DNA from: G963662905 sp963676725
GTDB lineage: Bacteria > Bacteroidota > Bacteroidia > Bacteroidales > WRLA01
Assembly (NCBI GenBank): GCA_963676725.1
Contig: OY781463.1
Location: forward strand, 3,410,001-3,474,000
Direction: 5' to 3'
DNA length: 64,000 bases
Under the pieces are notes generated by a model. It was not told the origin of the DNA and made no database searches. It saw only the letters and a program-made list of their open reading frames with translations. Below are positions 53,399 through 62,474 of the stretch, piece by piece (the first letter of the stretch is position 1; each line of letters starts with the position of its first letter). The translations under genes were made by a program, and so were the position numbers.

Positions 53399-53774
53399 AT
53401 TCTTCCATTTTTTTATGTGCCGGATCATCAGGTTTTTTACAACAAGCAGGAAGCTTTCCATAGGCTTTTGCGTCTGCAGGAATAGTATCCGCATCATAGC
53501 CAACTAGACTGATTGCCTTACGAATATCTTCGGCGGTTGTTTTCCAGTTTTTATATTCTACAGTAAGAACAGCATCTTTTGTGTCCAAGGTGGCCGATTT
53601 AACCCCTTTTTCATAAGCCATTGCCTTCTCAATGCGCGTTTTACACATTCCACATTGCGCCGAAGTCTGAATTTTTATTTCTACAAGCTTCTTTTCTGTT
53701 TCCTGCGCAATGGATGAAAACCGAAGTCCGAGCAGCAGAAAAAGAGCCAAAATTAATGGAGCTACAACCCTCAT
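53397..53774 (-). CDS. Secreted heavy-metal-associated (HMA) domain protein
   Basis: 125 residues. Signal peptide 1-23 (FSSIAQ). A single HMA fold: VEIKIQTSAQCGMCKTRIEK carries the metal-binding C-x-x-C (CGMC), with KGVKSATLDTKDAVLTVEY and IRKAISLVGYDADTIP. The tail has a CC pair (KLPACCKKPDDPAHKKMEE) that could add a ligand. It should bind Cu(I) or similar soft metal in the periplasm. It overlaps the previous HMA gene by 4 bases and is the last gene in the operon. Confidence 0.88.
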   Translation of the reverse strand: MRVVAPLILALFLLLGLRFSSIAQETEKKLVEIKIQTSAQCGMCKTRIEKAMAYEKGVKSATLDTKDAVLTVEYKNWKTTAEDIRKAISLVGYDADTIPADAKAYGKLPACCKKPDDPAHKKMEE

Positions 53775-54061
53775 TTTGCCTCCTCCTTCTCTCCTCTTAC
53801 CCTTCCAATGGCACAGCTTACATAGGATTTCATCTTATGGGAAAAATTATTGTCTTCCGGTGATGGATAGCCCATTTGTTCCAGAACCTGTACTATATGC
53901 TCTTCTGATATTAACTTGGGATCGAACACAATTTCCACAGAAGAATTTTCAAAGTCTATTTCAATTTGTGTAACACCATCTTCTGCCATGATTTTATGCT
54001 TGATCGAATTTACACATCCCTGACATTTCAGGTTTTCTATAAAAAATTTCTTTGTTTTCAT
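53771..54061 (-). CDS. Cytosolic HMA-domain metallochaperone (CopZ-like)
   Basis: 96 residues: an HMA fold with FFIENLKCQGCVNSIKHKI (CQGC metal site) and VTQIEIDFENSSVEIVFD, then ISEEHIVQVLEQMGYPSP and a basic C-terminal extension (KMKSYVSCAIGRVRGEKEE). No signal peptide, so it is probably cytosolic, unlike its neighbour. It lies 11 bases after the TonB receptor stop. Confidence 0.88.
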   Translation of the reverse strand: MKTKKFFIENLKCQGCVNSIKHKIMAEDGVTQIEIDFENSSVEIVFDPKLISEEHIVQVLEQMGYPSPEDNNFSHKMKSYVSCAIGRVRGEKEEAK

Positions 54062-54072
54062 ATTTATTATTT

Positions 54073-56319
54073 TTAGTAAATATTATAACGGATGCCTGCA
54101 TAAAACATCCTTCCCATTACAGGACCCCAAATCATGCTGGCATCGAAATATGGTCCAAAAGGATCATCGGCCGCAAGAATTGGGTATTCTTGTGTATAAT
54201 CTGTCAGGTTCTCGCCACCAAGGTATACACTCCAGTTTTTAAAATTTCGTGTAATTTGGGCGTGAACAATAACGTAAGCAGGCGAACGCTCAGATAATTG
54301 ATATTCAATAGGATTATCTCCTGTATAAGGCAAGCGGGCATCCCCTTGAAACTGATTTGTCAGATCAATCTGCCATTTATCATAAGAGCTTTTCCATGAA
54401 AAAGAAAGAAGGCCTTTGTAGCGATTTACAAAAGGTACATCGAGGCGCTCTCCATGAAAATCGGCTTCCACATCAGAATAACGAAAAGCAATAGTTGCCT
54501 CCAGCCCTCTAAAGAGTTCCCCACTAATTCCGGCTTGCACATTATTCGCAAAGGAATGCCCATCTAAATTACTAATAATGACGCTGTGCGCAGATTGGTC
54601 AATGTCTGCAATTACCTGATTTTGAAAGTCTGTTCGATAAAAATCAAAACTCAATGTTAATTCCCTGTCATCAGATAGAGAAAGATCATGAGTGATATTG
54701 AACCCATAGTTCCATGCCTCTTCCAAACGCGGTGCTTCAGTAATAACAATCTGCCTGTTGCTCGCCATAAGCACAGCATTTTCTGGAAAAATGACTGCGG
54801 AACGGTATGAACGCCCGATAGAAGCACGTAAGCTTGTATGATGAGCAAACCCATATTTCATATGCATTCTTGGGCTCAATAAAGATTTTTCATAATAACC
54901 CTGATAATCATATCGTCCGCCGAGAATAAGAGTAAAAGCCTCGGATGGTTTTAGGGTATATTCTCCAAAAACACCGGGCACCGTTTCTGTTCTATTAAAA
55001 ACACTATCATTAAATTGCTGCTGATAATCATCAATATTCACACCTCCGCCCAGGCTTATTTGATGCTTTCCATCATCCATACTCAGCAGATACACCAAAT
55101 TGGAATAAAAGCTTAACTGCTCCCCTTTATACGATCTTTCACCATAAACAGAGGTTTCTTTATGCCAGGTTCCAGAAAGCTGAATGCCTAAACTTTGATT
55201 ATGTTCATTCCCAAAAATAAAACCCGATTTCGAAATCACTTGCAAACGATTCGTATTTGCGTTCATGCCGTAATAGGGATTTTCCATATCGTTAAAATCG
55301 TAATAAGCAAGCTGCCCGCCTTCACGTTCGTCATATAAATAATTAACTAATAATTGCATATGAAGTTTATGCTCGATTTCATAATTCCATCTATTGAGCA
55401 GGTTAATTTGCTTTTGCAGGGGCACATCCAAAAAACCATCTTTGTTTTTGTCGTGTTTTGTTTGAATGCCCGATGCCGATAAAAACAGCATCGTCGATAG
55501 TTTTTCATTCAGTTTCACTGCCGACATTGCATTCAGTTCTGCACGGCCTTCGCTATTTCCATAGACATTTATATGCAAGGGATCGCTCAGTTGCGGCTTT
55601 TTCAATTCCACATTGATCTGGCCTGTCACCGATTCAAAACCACTAACAATGGAAGACGAACCTTTACTCACCTGAATCGATTGCATCCATGAGCCGGGGA
55701 TATAAGACAAGCCATATTTAGAAGCCAGACCACGTATAGACGGAATGTTTTCGAGCATAATCTGGCTGTATTTTCCATCTAGGCCGAGCATTCTTATTTG
55801 CTTTGCCCCGGAAACTGCATCGGCAAAACCAACATCAACGGTAGCATTATTTTCAAAACTCTCGGAAAGATTGCAGCAAGCCAATCTTTGAAGTCCTGCA
55901 GTAGTGATATGCTCCGAATGAATCGGATTAATCTTGGAAACAAAGCTTCCTTTTACTCTTTGACTAATTTCAACACCTTCCATTTGTTCGACATTCGGCA
56001 TCAAAACCACCTGAAGATCATTCGCTTCCCCATGCATATGCAAGCTGTCGGATACATAGCCCAAAAAACTAAAAACCAGATAATGGGATTCATGGGATGT
56101 TGCGATATCAAAATGTCCATGATCATCGGCAACAACACCCAGAGTAGTTCCCGACCAATAAACATTCGCAAAAGGCAAAGCTTCTGTTTCGCCATCAGCG
56201 TTTAGGCCTAAGATTGTTCCGCTAATGCCACCTTCTTGATGCACATGTTTTTCCTGTGCAATACTTGAAAGTGAAAAAACAATATAGAAAATAAGGATAA
56301 AATACTTCAAAAATTTCAT
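54073..56319 (-). CDS. TonB-dependent receptor, heavy-metal operon type
   Basis: 748 residues from the ATG at 56319, which begins a good signal peptide (FLKYFILIFYIVFSLSSIAQ); an in-frame ATG 60 bases upstream gives a poorer one that overlaps the previous gene. CarboxypepD_reg domain, then a plug with LQRLACCNLSESFENNATVD, QIRMLGLDGKYSQIM and GSSSIVSGFESVTGQINVEL, then the barrel ending FYAGIRYNIY. The CCNLSESFE block is typical of receptors encoded beside HMA and copper genes in Bacteroidota. Likely ligand: copper or another metal complex (context inference). Confidence 0.9.
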   Translation of the reverse strand: MKFLKYFILIFYIVFSLSSIAQEKHVHQEGGISGTILGLNADGETEALPFANVYWSGTTLGVVADDHGHFDIATSHESHYLVFSFLGYVSDSLHMHGEANDLQVVLMPNVEQMEGVEISQRVKGSFVSKINPIHSEHITTAGLQRLACCNLSESFENNATVDVGFADAVSGAKQIRMLGLDGKYSQIMLENIPSIRGLASKYGLSYIPGSWMQSIQVSKGSSSIVSGFESVTGQINVELKKPQLSDPLHINVYGNSEGRAELNAMSAVKLNEKLSTMLFLSASGIQTKHDKNKDGFLDVPLQKQINLLNRWNYEIEHKLHMQLLVNYLYDEREGGQLAYYDFNDMENPYYGMNANTNRLQVISKSGFIFGNEHNQSLGIQLSGTWHKETSVYGERSYKGEQLSFYSNLVYLLSMDDGKHQISLGGGVNIDDYQQQFNDSVFNRTETVPGVFGEYTLKPSEAFTLILGGRYDYQGYYEKSLLSPRMHMKYGFAHHTSLRASIGRSYRSAVIFPENAVLMASNRQIVITEAPRLEEAWNYGFNITHDLSLSDDRELTLSFDFYRTDFQNQVIADIDQSAHSVIISNLDGHSFANNVQAGISGELFRGLEATIAFRYSDVEADFHGERLDVPFVNRYKGLLSFSWKSSYDKWQIDLTNQFQGDARLPYTGDNPIEYQLSERSPAYVIVHAQITRNFKNWSVYLGGENLTDYTQEYPILAADDPFGPYFDASMIWGPVMGRMFYAGIRYNIY

Positions 56320-56375
56320 AAGTGTTTGATTTAGTGTTATAGAAAAAATAATACAAGGAAATAAAAACACTGAAA

Positions 56376-56813
56376 TCACAAACGAAAATTTGAAGAAAGG
56401 CTTTGGAAAGAAGCTTTAAATAAGAGAATGGGAACCTCTTCGTTTTTTAACAAATCAGGGACAGAGAAAACCGGAAAAGAAAATGTCATCAAAAAGGCAT
56501 CCTTAAGCGATTGTGCACCAGCTTTCCCCTTTTTTGTTTTCACATCATCCGAAAGAGAAAAACTTTTAAATAAAGAAATTTGTTGCGTGCAGCAAGGCGC
56601 TGCAGAAACAGTAGGCAAATCATCGCTATAATTTGCGAAAGCAATATGATGATGAATTTCGCAATCACAATGGGCTGCGTCATCATCAAAATTTAACTGA
56701 ATAAGAGTATGCCCTGAATTATGGCAAGTATGCTCAGCATAAGAAAATCCCGAAGTGCTGACCAATAAAACAAAGGCCATAAGTACGGAAAATATTTGTT
56801 GAGCAGTTTTCAT
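56376..56813 (-). CDS. HYC_CC_PP-type periplasmic protein (Cys/His-rich)
   Basis: 145 residues. Signal peptide 1-26 (ending SYA). Mature part is rich in Cys and His: EHTCHNSGHT, AAHCDCEIHHHIAF and SAAPCCTQQIS. These match, in part, the H-x-C and CC motifs of the short exported proteins named HYC_CC_PP in Bacteroidota; the PP motif I do not see clearly. It most likely binds a metal in the periplasm. First gene of the operon with the TonB receptor and two HMA proteins. Confidence 0.7.
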   Translation of the reverse strand: MKTAQQIFSVLMAFVLLVSTSGFSYAEHTCHNSGHTLIQLNFDDDAAHCDCEIHHHIAFANYSDDLPTVSAAPCCTQQISLFKSFSLSDDVKTKKGKAGAQSLKDAFLMTFSFPVFSVPDLLKNEEVPILLFKASFQSLSSNFRL

Positions 56814-56919
56814 AGGACAAAATAACGCTTTCTAGGGCTTGCTGCTTATAAATCGGGGCGCATTTAACAAAACAATAACAGGAATAAAAATACGACTGTG
56901 AATGCACGGATTTTTCCTA

Positions 56920-56927
56920 TATTTTTG
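56920..56927 (+). promoter_or_regulatory. -7 promoter element upstream of holB
   Basis: TATTTTTG matches TAnnTTTG exactly, 91 bases before the ATG at 57018. A leader of about 80 bases would follow. No -33 TTTG at proper spacing is obvious. Confidence 0.45.
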
Positions 56928-57017
56928 CAGTAACAATCTGAGTCGAAAAAACACAGCGAGGAGCATTTTATCATGTCTTCCAAGCTTCATTCGACTTAAG
57001 AACAACATACAAAAGCA

Positions 57018-58160
57018 ATGAGATTTTCTGATATACCCGGACAAGAAGCAATTAAGCAAAGACTACGATCTACGATTAAAGATGAACGCGTTAGCCATGC
57101 CCAATTATTTATGGGCCCTGAAGGGAACGGGAAATTAGCACTTGCTATTGCTTATGCACAATTTATTAATTGCCCACATAGAAGCGAGGAAGATTCATGC
57201 GGCCAATGCCCTTCCTGCAAACAATTTGCAAAATTAGCCCATCCCGATCTTCATTTTATCTTTCCTACCGTCAAGAAAAAAGATGGAGGAACAAATAAAG
57301 CCCTGAGCAGGGATTATTTGAAAGAGTGGCGCGAACTTTTTATCGAAAAAAACGGGCTCTTCTCCTTGCAGGAATGGTATCAAAAAATAAGTGTTGAAAA
57401 CAAGCAGGGGGTGATTTATGCTGATGATGCAAATGAAATACTAAAGGCCCTTGCGTATAAAAGCTATGAATCAGAATATCGCATTGTTATTATCTGGATG
57501 GTTGAAAAATTGCAGCATATGGCCGCACCAAAGCTGCTGAAAATACTAGAAGAACCGCCTGAAAAAACTTTATTCGTATTGCTTACAGAAAATTCTGACC
57601 AAATATTATCCACGATTAAATCGAGAACGCAGCTCGTAAAGATCCCGGCCATAAACGATGAGGACATGCTGCGCTGGCTTCAAACTTGCAAGCTTAGCGA
57701 TATGGAATTGATGTTGCATATTGTGAGTATGTCTGATGGTAATATCGTTCAGGCACGATTACAAATGAACGACACAGAACAGGATTCATATAATTTTACA
57801 ACTTTTCGCGATTGGATGCGCCATTGTTTTAAAGCCGATTATAAGCAACTGGCAGACATGAGCGCAGCATTTTCAAAAATTGGGCGCGAACGCCAGAAAA
57901 CCTTTTATGCTTATGCTCTAAAAATCGTTCGCTTCTCGATCCATCTGCACTTAAAAAACAATTCCATTATCAAGTCAGGGAAAACAGAAAATGAGTTTTT
58001 AAGTAAGTTTTATCCGTATTTCAACGGCAGGAATATTTTTCTTTTTGCAGAAGAGTTTAACAAAGCTATTTATGAGACGGAAAGGAATGCCAGTCCACAG
58101 ATTCTCTTTATGGATATATCGCTGAAAGCAACATCCTGGCTCCGTTTGAAAAAATCTTAA
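57018..58160 (+). CDS. holB: DNA polymerase III, delta' subunit
   Basis: 380 residues. AAA+ clamp-loader subunit: start FSDIPGQEAIKQRLRSTIKD, P-loop FMGPEGNGKLALAIAYAQF, zinc cysteines NCPHRSEEDSCGQCPSCKQF, YRIVIIWMVEKL and KLLKILEEPPEKTLFVLLTE. This subunit does not usually hydrolyse ATP but shapes the loader. The following ricT-like, gldH, PBP1A order is common in Bacteroidota. Confidence 0.94.
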   Translation: MRFSDIPGQEAIKQRLRSTIKDERVSHAQLFMGPEGNGKLALAIAYAQFINCPHRSEEDSCGQCPSCKQFAKLAHPDLHFIFPTVKKKDGGTNKALSRDYLKEWRELFIEKNGLFSLQEWYQKISVENKQGVIYADDANEILKALAYKSYESEYRIVIIWMVEKLQHMAAPKLLKILEEPPEKTLFVLLTENSDQILSTIKSRTQLVKIPAINDEDMLRWLQTCKLSDMELMLHIVSMSDGNIVQARLQMNDTEQDSYNFTTFRDWMRHCFKADYKQLADMSAAFSKIGRERQKTFYAYALKIVRFSIHLHLKNNSIIKSGKTENEFLSKFYPYFNGRNIFLFAEEFNKAIYETERNASPQILFMDISLKATSWLRLKKS

Positions 58161-58176
58161 AAACCAAGGTTTTTTG

Positions 58177-58184
58177 TACATTTG
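58177..58184 (+). promoter_or_regulatory. -7 promoter element upstream of ricT-like gene
   Basis: TACATTTG matches TAnnTTTG, 17 bases after the holB stop. It would start RNA near 58191-58193, upstream of both candidate start codons at 58202 and 58241. Confidence 0.45.
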
Positions 58185-58240
58185 CATACCGAAAACAGAG
58201 CATGCGTTTTCATTTTACATACAAACCCGAATGCATTAAT

Positions 58241-59581
58241 ATGGACGAAAATATAAACCAAGATATTACTCAGGAAGACAATCAGGAACAAGAAGAAAAT
58301 CACGAACGCATCATCAACACTTTTGGTACACGCGGGATGTGCAAGACTCCGAGTGCCTATCACGACAATGCAGATTTATACAATCACAGATGCTGCAAAC
58401 TTGATGTTACCGATTGGTTAAAAAACATTCCTTTACCCGAACACCAAGCGGTTTTCGACTGTGTTGAAGTTCGTTTTAAAAATAGTAAAAAAGACTTTTT
58501 TCGAACAACTGAAGAACTTCATTTAGAAACCGGTGATCTTGTTGCCGTAGAAGCCTCTCCAGGGCATGATATCGGTATTGTTACTTTAACCGGGGAAACA
58601 GTGCGTTTGCAGATGAAAAAGAAACGCAGAAACCCTAAAAGCGAGGACATTAAAAAAATATACCGTCGTGCACGCCTAAACGATATCGAAAAATGGGTAG
58701 CTTCCGTGGAATCAGAACATCCGGGAATGCTAAAAACCAGAAAAATAACCAAAGAACTTGGGTTGAACATGAAAATCAATGATGTTGAATTTCAGGGAGA
58801 CCATACGAAGGCCATTTTTTATTATACCGCAGAAGAACGGGTTGATTTCCGTGAACTGATAAAAATACTGGCAGAGCAGTTCCGGGTGCGCATTGAAATG
58901 AGGCAAATTGGTGTGCGACAAGAAGCAGGTCGTGTTGGAGGCATTGGCTCTTGTGGCCGCGAATTATGCTGTTCCACATGGATGTCAAACTTTAATTCTG
59001 TAACCACATATACTGCCAGAACGCAACAATTATCGCTTAACCCTCAAAAACTTGCAGGGCAATGCGGCAAGCTCAAATGCTGCCTCAATTTTGAGCAGGA
59101 CACTTATCTGGACGCTTTGAAGGATTTTCCATCGATTGACCTTGAGCTGCAAACAAAACAAGGCCCCGCAATCCATCAAAAAACCGATGTGTTCAAAAAA
59201 ATCATGTGGTATTCTTATGCCAAAGACCATATGAACCAAATGGCTCTGCCGCTGAGTAAGGTGCTGGAGATTATTAATATGAACAAAAAAAACCAACAAC
59301 CAGAAAAGTTGGAAGACCTTGCCATCACAAAAGAACAAAAAACAGAATTCGAAAGTGTTGTTGGTCAGGACGATCTCACTCGTTTTGATAATGACCCAAA
59401 CGAAAAACAGAAAAAACGACGTGGCAGGCCAGAAAGAAAAGGAAATAATGCCCGTCAAAATGGCCCCAAAAACAACCGCAACAACGGGAAAAAATTCGAC
59501 AAAAACAGACCGCCGCGCAAGGATGTAAATAGAGGAAAAAACCAAAATAAAGGGGAACAAAACAATAATCCGGACAATTAA
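58241..59581 (+). CDS. PSP1/RicT (YaaT)-like protein with basic C-terminal tail
   Basis: 446 residues from the ATG at 58241, where the acidic DENINQDITQED starts; an ATG 39 bases earlier is possible. PSP1 core with conserved cysteines in IGSCGRELCCSTWM and CGKLKCCLNFEQDTY, plus an N-terminal GMCKTPSAY and NHRCCKLD. In Bacillus RicT joins RicA and RicF and binds iron-sulfur clusters to direct RNA processing; RicA/RicF are not seen here. The last 60 residues are a low-complexity Lys/Arg/Asn tail that may bind RNA. Confidence 0.85.
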   Translation: MDENINQDITQEDNQEQEENHERIINTFGTRGMCKTPSAYHDNADLYNHRCCKLDVTDWLKNIPLPEHQAVFDCVEVRFKNSKKDFFRTTEELHLETGDLVAVEASPGHDIGIVTLTGETVRLQMKKKRRNPKSEDIKKIYRRARLNDIEKWVASVESEHPGMLKTRKITKELGLNMKINDVEFQGDHTKAIFYYTAEERVDFRELIKILAEQFRVRIEMRQIGVRQEAGRVGGIGSCGRELCCSTWMSNFNSVTTYTARTQQLSLNPQKLAGQCGKLKCCLNFEQDTYLDALKDFPSIDLELQTKQGPAIHQKTDVFKKIMWYSYAKDHMNQMALPLSKVLEIINMNKKNQQPEKLEDLAITKEQKTEFESVVGQDDLTRFDNDPNEKQKKRRGRPERKGNNARQNGPKNNRNNGKKFDKNRPPRKDVNRGKNQNKGEQNNNPDN

Positions 59582-59611
59582 ACCGTACTACTTTTGTTAA
59601 TTAGGGAAAAT

Positions 59612-60115
59612 ATGCAGGAAAAACCCGATAAATGGCGCCTCAGGAAACACCTTTTTCCAATTGCAATTATTGCTCTGCTATTCATTATGCCGTCCTGCGA
59701 TAATACACGCTATTACGAAGAATTTATCGAAGTAGATCCGGCTGGCTGGGATTTTCGTGACAGCATACAATTTCAAACAATGGTGCAGGACAGCCTTGGG
59801 TATTATAATTTTTTAGTCGAATTCAGGCATAGTACTGCTTATCCATATTCCAACATCTATCTGTATATCAAAACATTATTGCCTGATGGCCGTTACGCTT
59901 TGGATACATTGAGTTACCAACTGGCAGAGCCTGACGGAAAATGGCTGGGATCAGGTTATTCAGACATTAAAAGCCTCAGTCTGCCTTATCAAAAAGACAT
60001 TATTTTCCCGGTTACAGGAAATTATCAATTTATCATTACTCATGGCATGCGCGACACCCTGCTTACAGGCATGAAAGATATTGGGTTTCGCATTGAGAGA
60101 GTGTTTGAAAATTAA
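59612..60115 (+). CDS. gldH: Gliding motility lipoprotein GldH
   Basis: 167 residues from the ATG at 59612; the frame extends to a TTG at 59594, which is not needed. Signal 14-29 ends in lipobox LLFIMPSC (Cys about 29). The mature domain has YPYSNIYLYIKTLLPDGRYA and DGKWLGSGYSD, family signatures. GldH is widespread in Bacteroidota, also in species that do not glide, so it does not prove gliding. Upstream of PBP1A by 35 bases. Confidence 0.9.
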   Translation: MQEKPDKWRLRKHLFPIAIIALLFIMPSCDNTRYYEEFIEVDPAGWDFRDSIQFQTMVQDSLGYYNFLVEFRHSTAYPYSNIYLYIKTLLPDGRYALDTLSYQLAEPDGKWLGSGYSDIKSLSLPYQKDIIFPVTGNYQFIITHGMRDTLLTGMKDIGFRIERVFEN

Positions 60116-60150
60116 TAGGTTTACCCTTCTAAATACGCATAAAACAACTT

Positions 60151-62445
60151 ATGGACCCCAAGAACGAAAACGAATTAAAGCCCGAAGAGCAAAACGAAAC
60201 CAAAAAACCAAAAAACAAAATAAAACGGCTTATTCTTATTATTTGGTTGGCTTTTGCAGGCACTTTAATTGCTGCAGTACTGTTCTTTACAGGAATTTCA
60301 CTGGAGTGGTTTGGCCCGATGCCAACTTTTATGGAGCTGGAAAATCCCAGAAGCAACCTTGCATCAGAGATTTATTCTGCCGATGGTAAATTATTGGGGA
60401 AATATTATATTGAAAACAGGTCGAATGTACACTTCCGCGATTTATCACCACATATTGTCCATGCCCTTCTTGCTACTGAAGACATTCGTTTTTATGAACA
60501 TTCCGGTGTAGATCCCCGAGCCACTATGCGGGTCGCTTATGGTGTACTTACAGGAAACCAAAAAGGCGGTGGCAGTACAATCACACAACAACTTGCCAAA
60601 AATCTTTTCCCCAGGGGCGAACGCCTCAGTACCATGCAATTAATCATGAGAAAATTCAAAGAATGGGTAACGGCAATAAAACTCGAAAGAAACTACAGCA
60701 AAGACGAAATTATTGCAATGTACTTGAACACCATTGATTTTGGTAGCCATTCTTTTGGAATAAAATCAGCAGCCAATACATTTTTCAATAAAACACCGGA
60801 TTCGCTCACCGCAGAAGAAGCAGCTCTTTTTGTTGCGATATTAAATGCACCAACACGCTATAGCCCAATAAGGAATCCTGAAAATGCATTGGCCCGCAGA
60901 AACCTTGTTCTCCAACAAATGAGCAAGTACAATTTTATCGGTCAGCGAGAAGCAGATTCTCTGGTCCAAGTCCCAATTGATATGTCCCATTATGGCATAC
61001 GCGATCACAATACAGGCATTGCACGCTATTTCAGGGAGCATCTGAGACAAGTGCTAAAATCTTGGTGCAAAACACATTATAAGCCAGACGGAACCCCTTA
61101 CAATATCTATAAAGATGGCTTAAGGATTTATACAACCATTGACTCACGCATGCAAAAATATGCCGAATGGGCTGTGCATGAGCATCTTTCAAAAGATTTA
61201 CAGCCAACATTCTATAAACATTGGGAAGGTTATAGCAAAGCTCCATTTGATAAGGAACTTAGCTGGGACGAGATCAACAATATTCTAAATAATGCAATGC
61301 GCCGCAGCGAGCGCTATAGAAGACTGAAAAGTGCCGGAATTAGCATCGACAGCATAAAAACAATCTTTAATACAAAAACAAACATCGAGCTATTTAGCTG
61401 GAATGGCCCTATCGACACACTTCTTAGTCCAATGGACTCAATCAAATACTATCAGTTTATACTACGTGCCGGCTTGATGTCAATGGAGCCTCATACAGGC
61501 CATGTAAAAGCCTATGTTGGTGGCCCTGATTATACTTATTTTAAATACGATCAGGTAAAATATGCCCGCAGGCAGGTTGGATCTACATTTAAACCATTTG
61601 TGTATACCCTTGCCATGCAGGAAGGCGGCCAAACACCTTGCACCGAAGTGCCAAATATTCAGGTAAGTATTGAATTACCAGATAAAACCTATTGGAAACC
61701 TAGATCTTCGGGCAAACGTGCAGGCGAAATGGTAACGCTAAAATGGGCTTTGGCCAATAGCATCAATTGGGTATCGGCATATTTAATGAAAAGATACTCT
61801 CCTCAGGCTGTTATAAAAATCGCCCGAAAAATGGGGGTAGAAAGCCCCATCCCGGAGGTTCCTTCTATTTGTCTGGGCTCGCCCGATATTACACTCTTCG
61901 AAATGGTTGGCGCTTTTAACACTTTTGCAAATCGTGGCGTTTATGTGGAGCCGGTATTTATCACCAAAATTGCGGACAAAAACGGCAATATTATTGATAC
62001 ATTTATGCCCAAGCGTGAGGAAGCAATCAATGAGGTTACGGCCTATAAAATGCTACGCTTAATGGAAGGTGTTGTTGAATCAGGAACAGGTATCCGTCTT
62101 CGTTTTAAATATAATCTTTATAATCCAATTGCAGGAAAAACCGGAACCACCAATAATAATTCCGATGGTTGGTTTATGGGACTTACTCCACAACTAACCA
62201 CAGGCGTGTGGGCTGGTGGAGAGGTTCGGAGTATTCACTTCAGGTATACCACTCTGGGTCAGGGAGCAAATATGGCTCTGCCAATCTGGGCATTATATAT
62301 GCAGAAAATCTATGCGGACAGTACGCTGAATATCAGTCAAGGCGATTTCTTGCCACCTGCAACACCCATCGATATTGATTTTAATTGTGCCGATACCGGT
62401 GATGAATTTGTTCCCGATACCGAAGAATTTATTGAAGAATTCTAG
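60151..62445 (+). CDS. Class A penicillin-binding protein 1A (transglycosylase/transpeptidase)
   Basis: 764 residues. Membrane helix about 27-50. GT51 domain with Glu110 in LATEDIRFYEHSG, KGGGSTITQQLAKNLF and ERNYSKDEIIAMYLNTI. Transpeptidase with S478-x-x-K481 in VGSTFKPFVYT, S-x-N in ANSINWVSAY and K663-T-G in IAGKTGTTNNNSDG. It polymerises and cross-links peptidoglycan. Convergent with murF-alr, 29 bases apart. Confidence 0.96.
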   Translation: MDPKNENELKPEEQNETKKPKNKIKRLILIIWLAFAGTLIAAVLFFTGISLEWFGPMPTFMELENPRSNLASEIYSADGKLLGKYYIENRSNVHFRDLSPHIVHALLATEDIRFYEHSGVDPRATMRVAYGVLTGNQKGGGSTITQQLAKNLFPRGERLSTMQLIMRKFKEWVTAIKLERNYSKDEIIAMYLNTIDFGSHSFGIKSAANTFFNKTPDSLTAEEAALFVAILNAPTRYSPIRNPENALARRNLVLQQMSKYNFIGQREADSLVQVPIDMSHYGIRDHNTGIARYFREHLRQVLKSWCKTHYKPDGTPYNIYKDGLRIYTTIDSRMQKYAEWAVHEHLSKDLQPTFYKHWEGYSKAPFDKELSWDEINNILNNAMRRSERYRRLKSAGISIDSIKTIFNTKTNIELFSWNGPIDTLLSPMDSIKYYQFILRAGLMSMEPHTGHVKAYVGGPDYTYFKYDQVKYARRQVGSTFKPFVYTLAMQEGGQTPCTEVPNIQVSIELPDKTYWKPRSSGKRAGEMVTLKWALANSINWVSAYLMKRYSPQAVIKIARKMGVESPIPEVPSICLGSPDITLFEMVGAFNTFANRGVYVEPVFITKIADKNGNIIDTFMPKREEAINEVTAYKMLRLMEGVVESGTGIRLRFKYNLYNPIAGKTGTTNNNSDGWFMGLTPQLTTGVWAGGEVRSIHFRYTTLGQGANMALPIWALYMQKIYADSTLNISQGDFLPPATPIDIDFNCADTGDEFVPDTEEFIEEF

Positions 62446-62474
62446 GAAGTAAAATCCCAATCATAAAAGGATTG

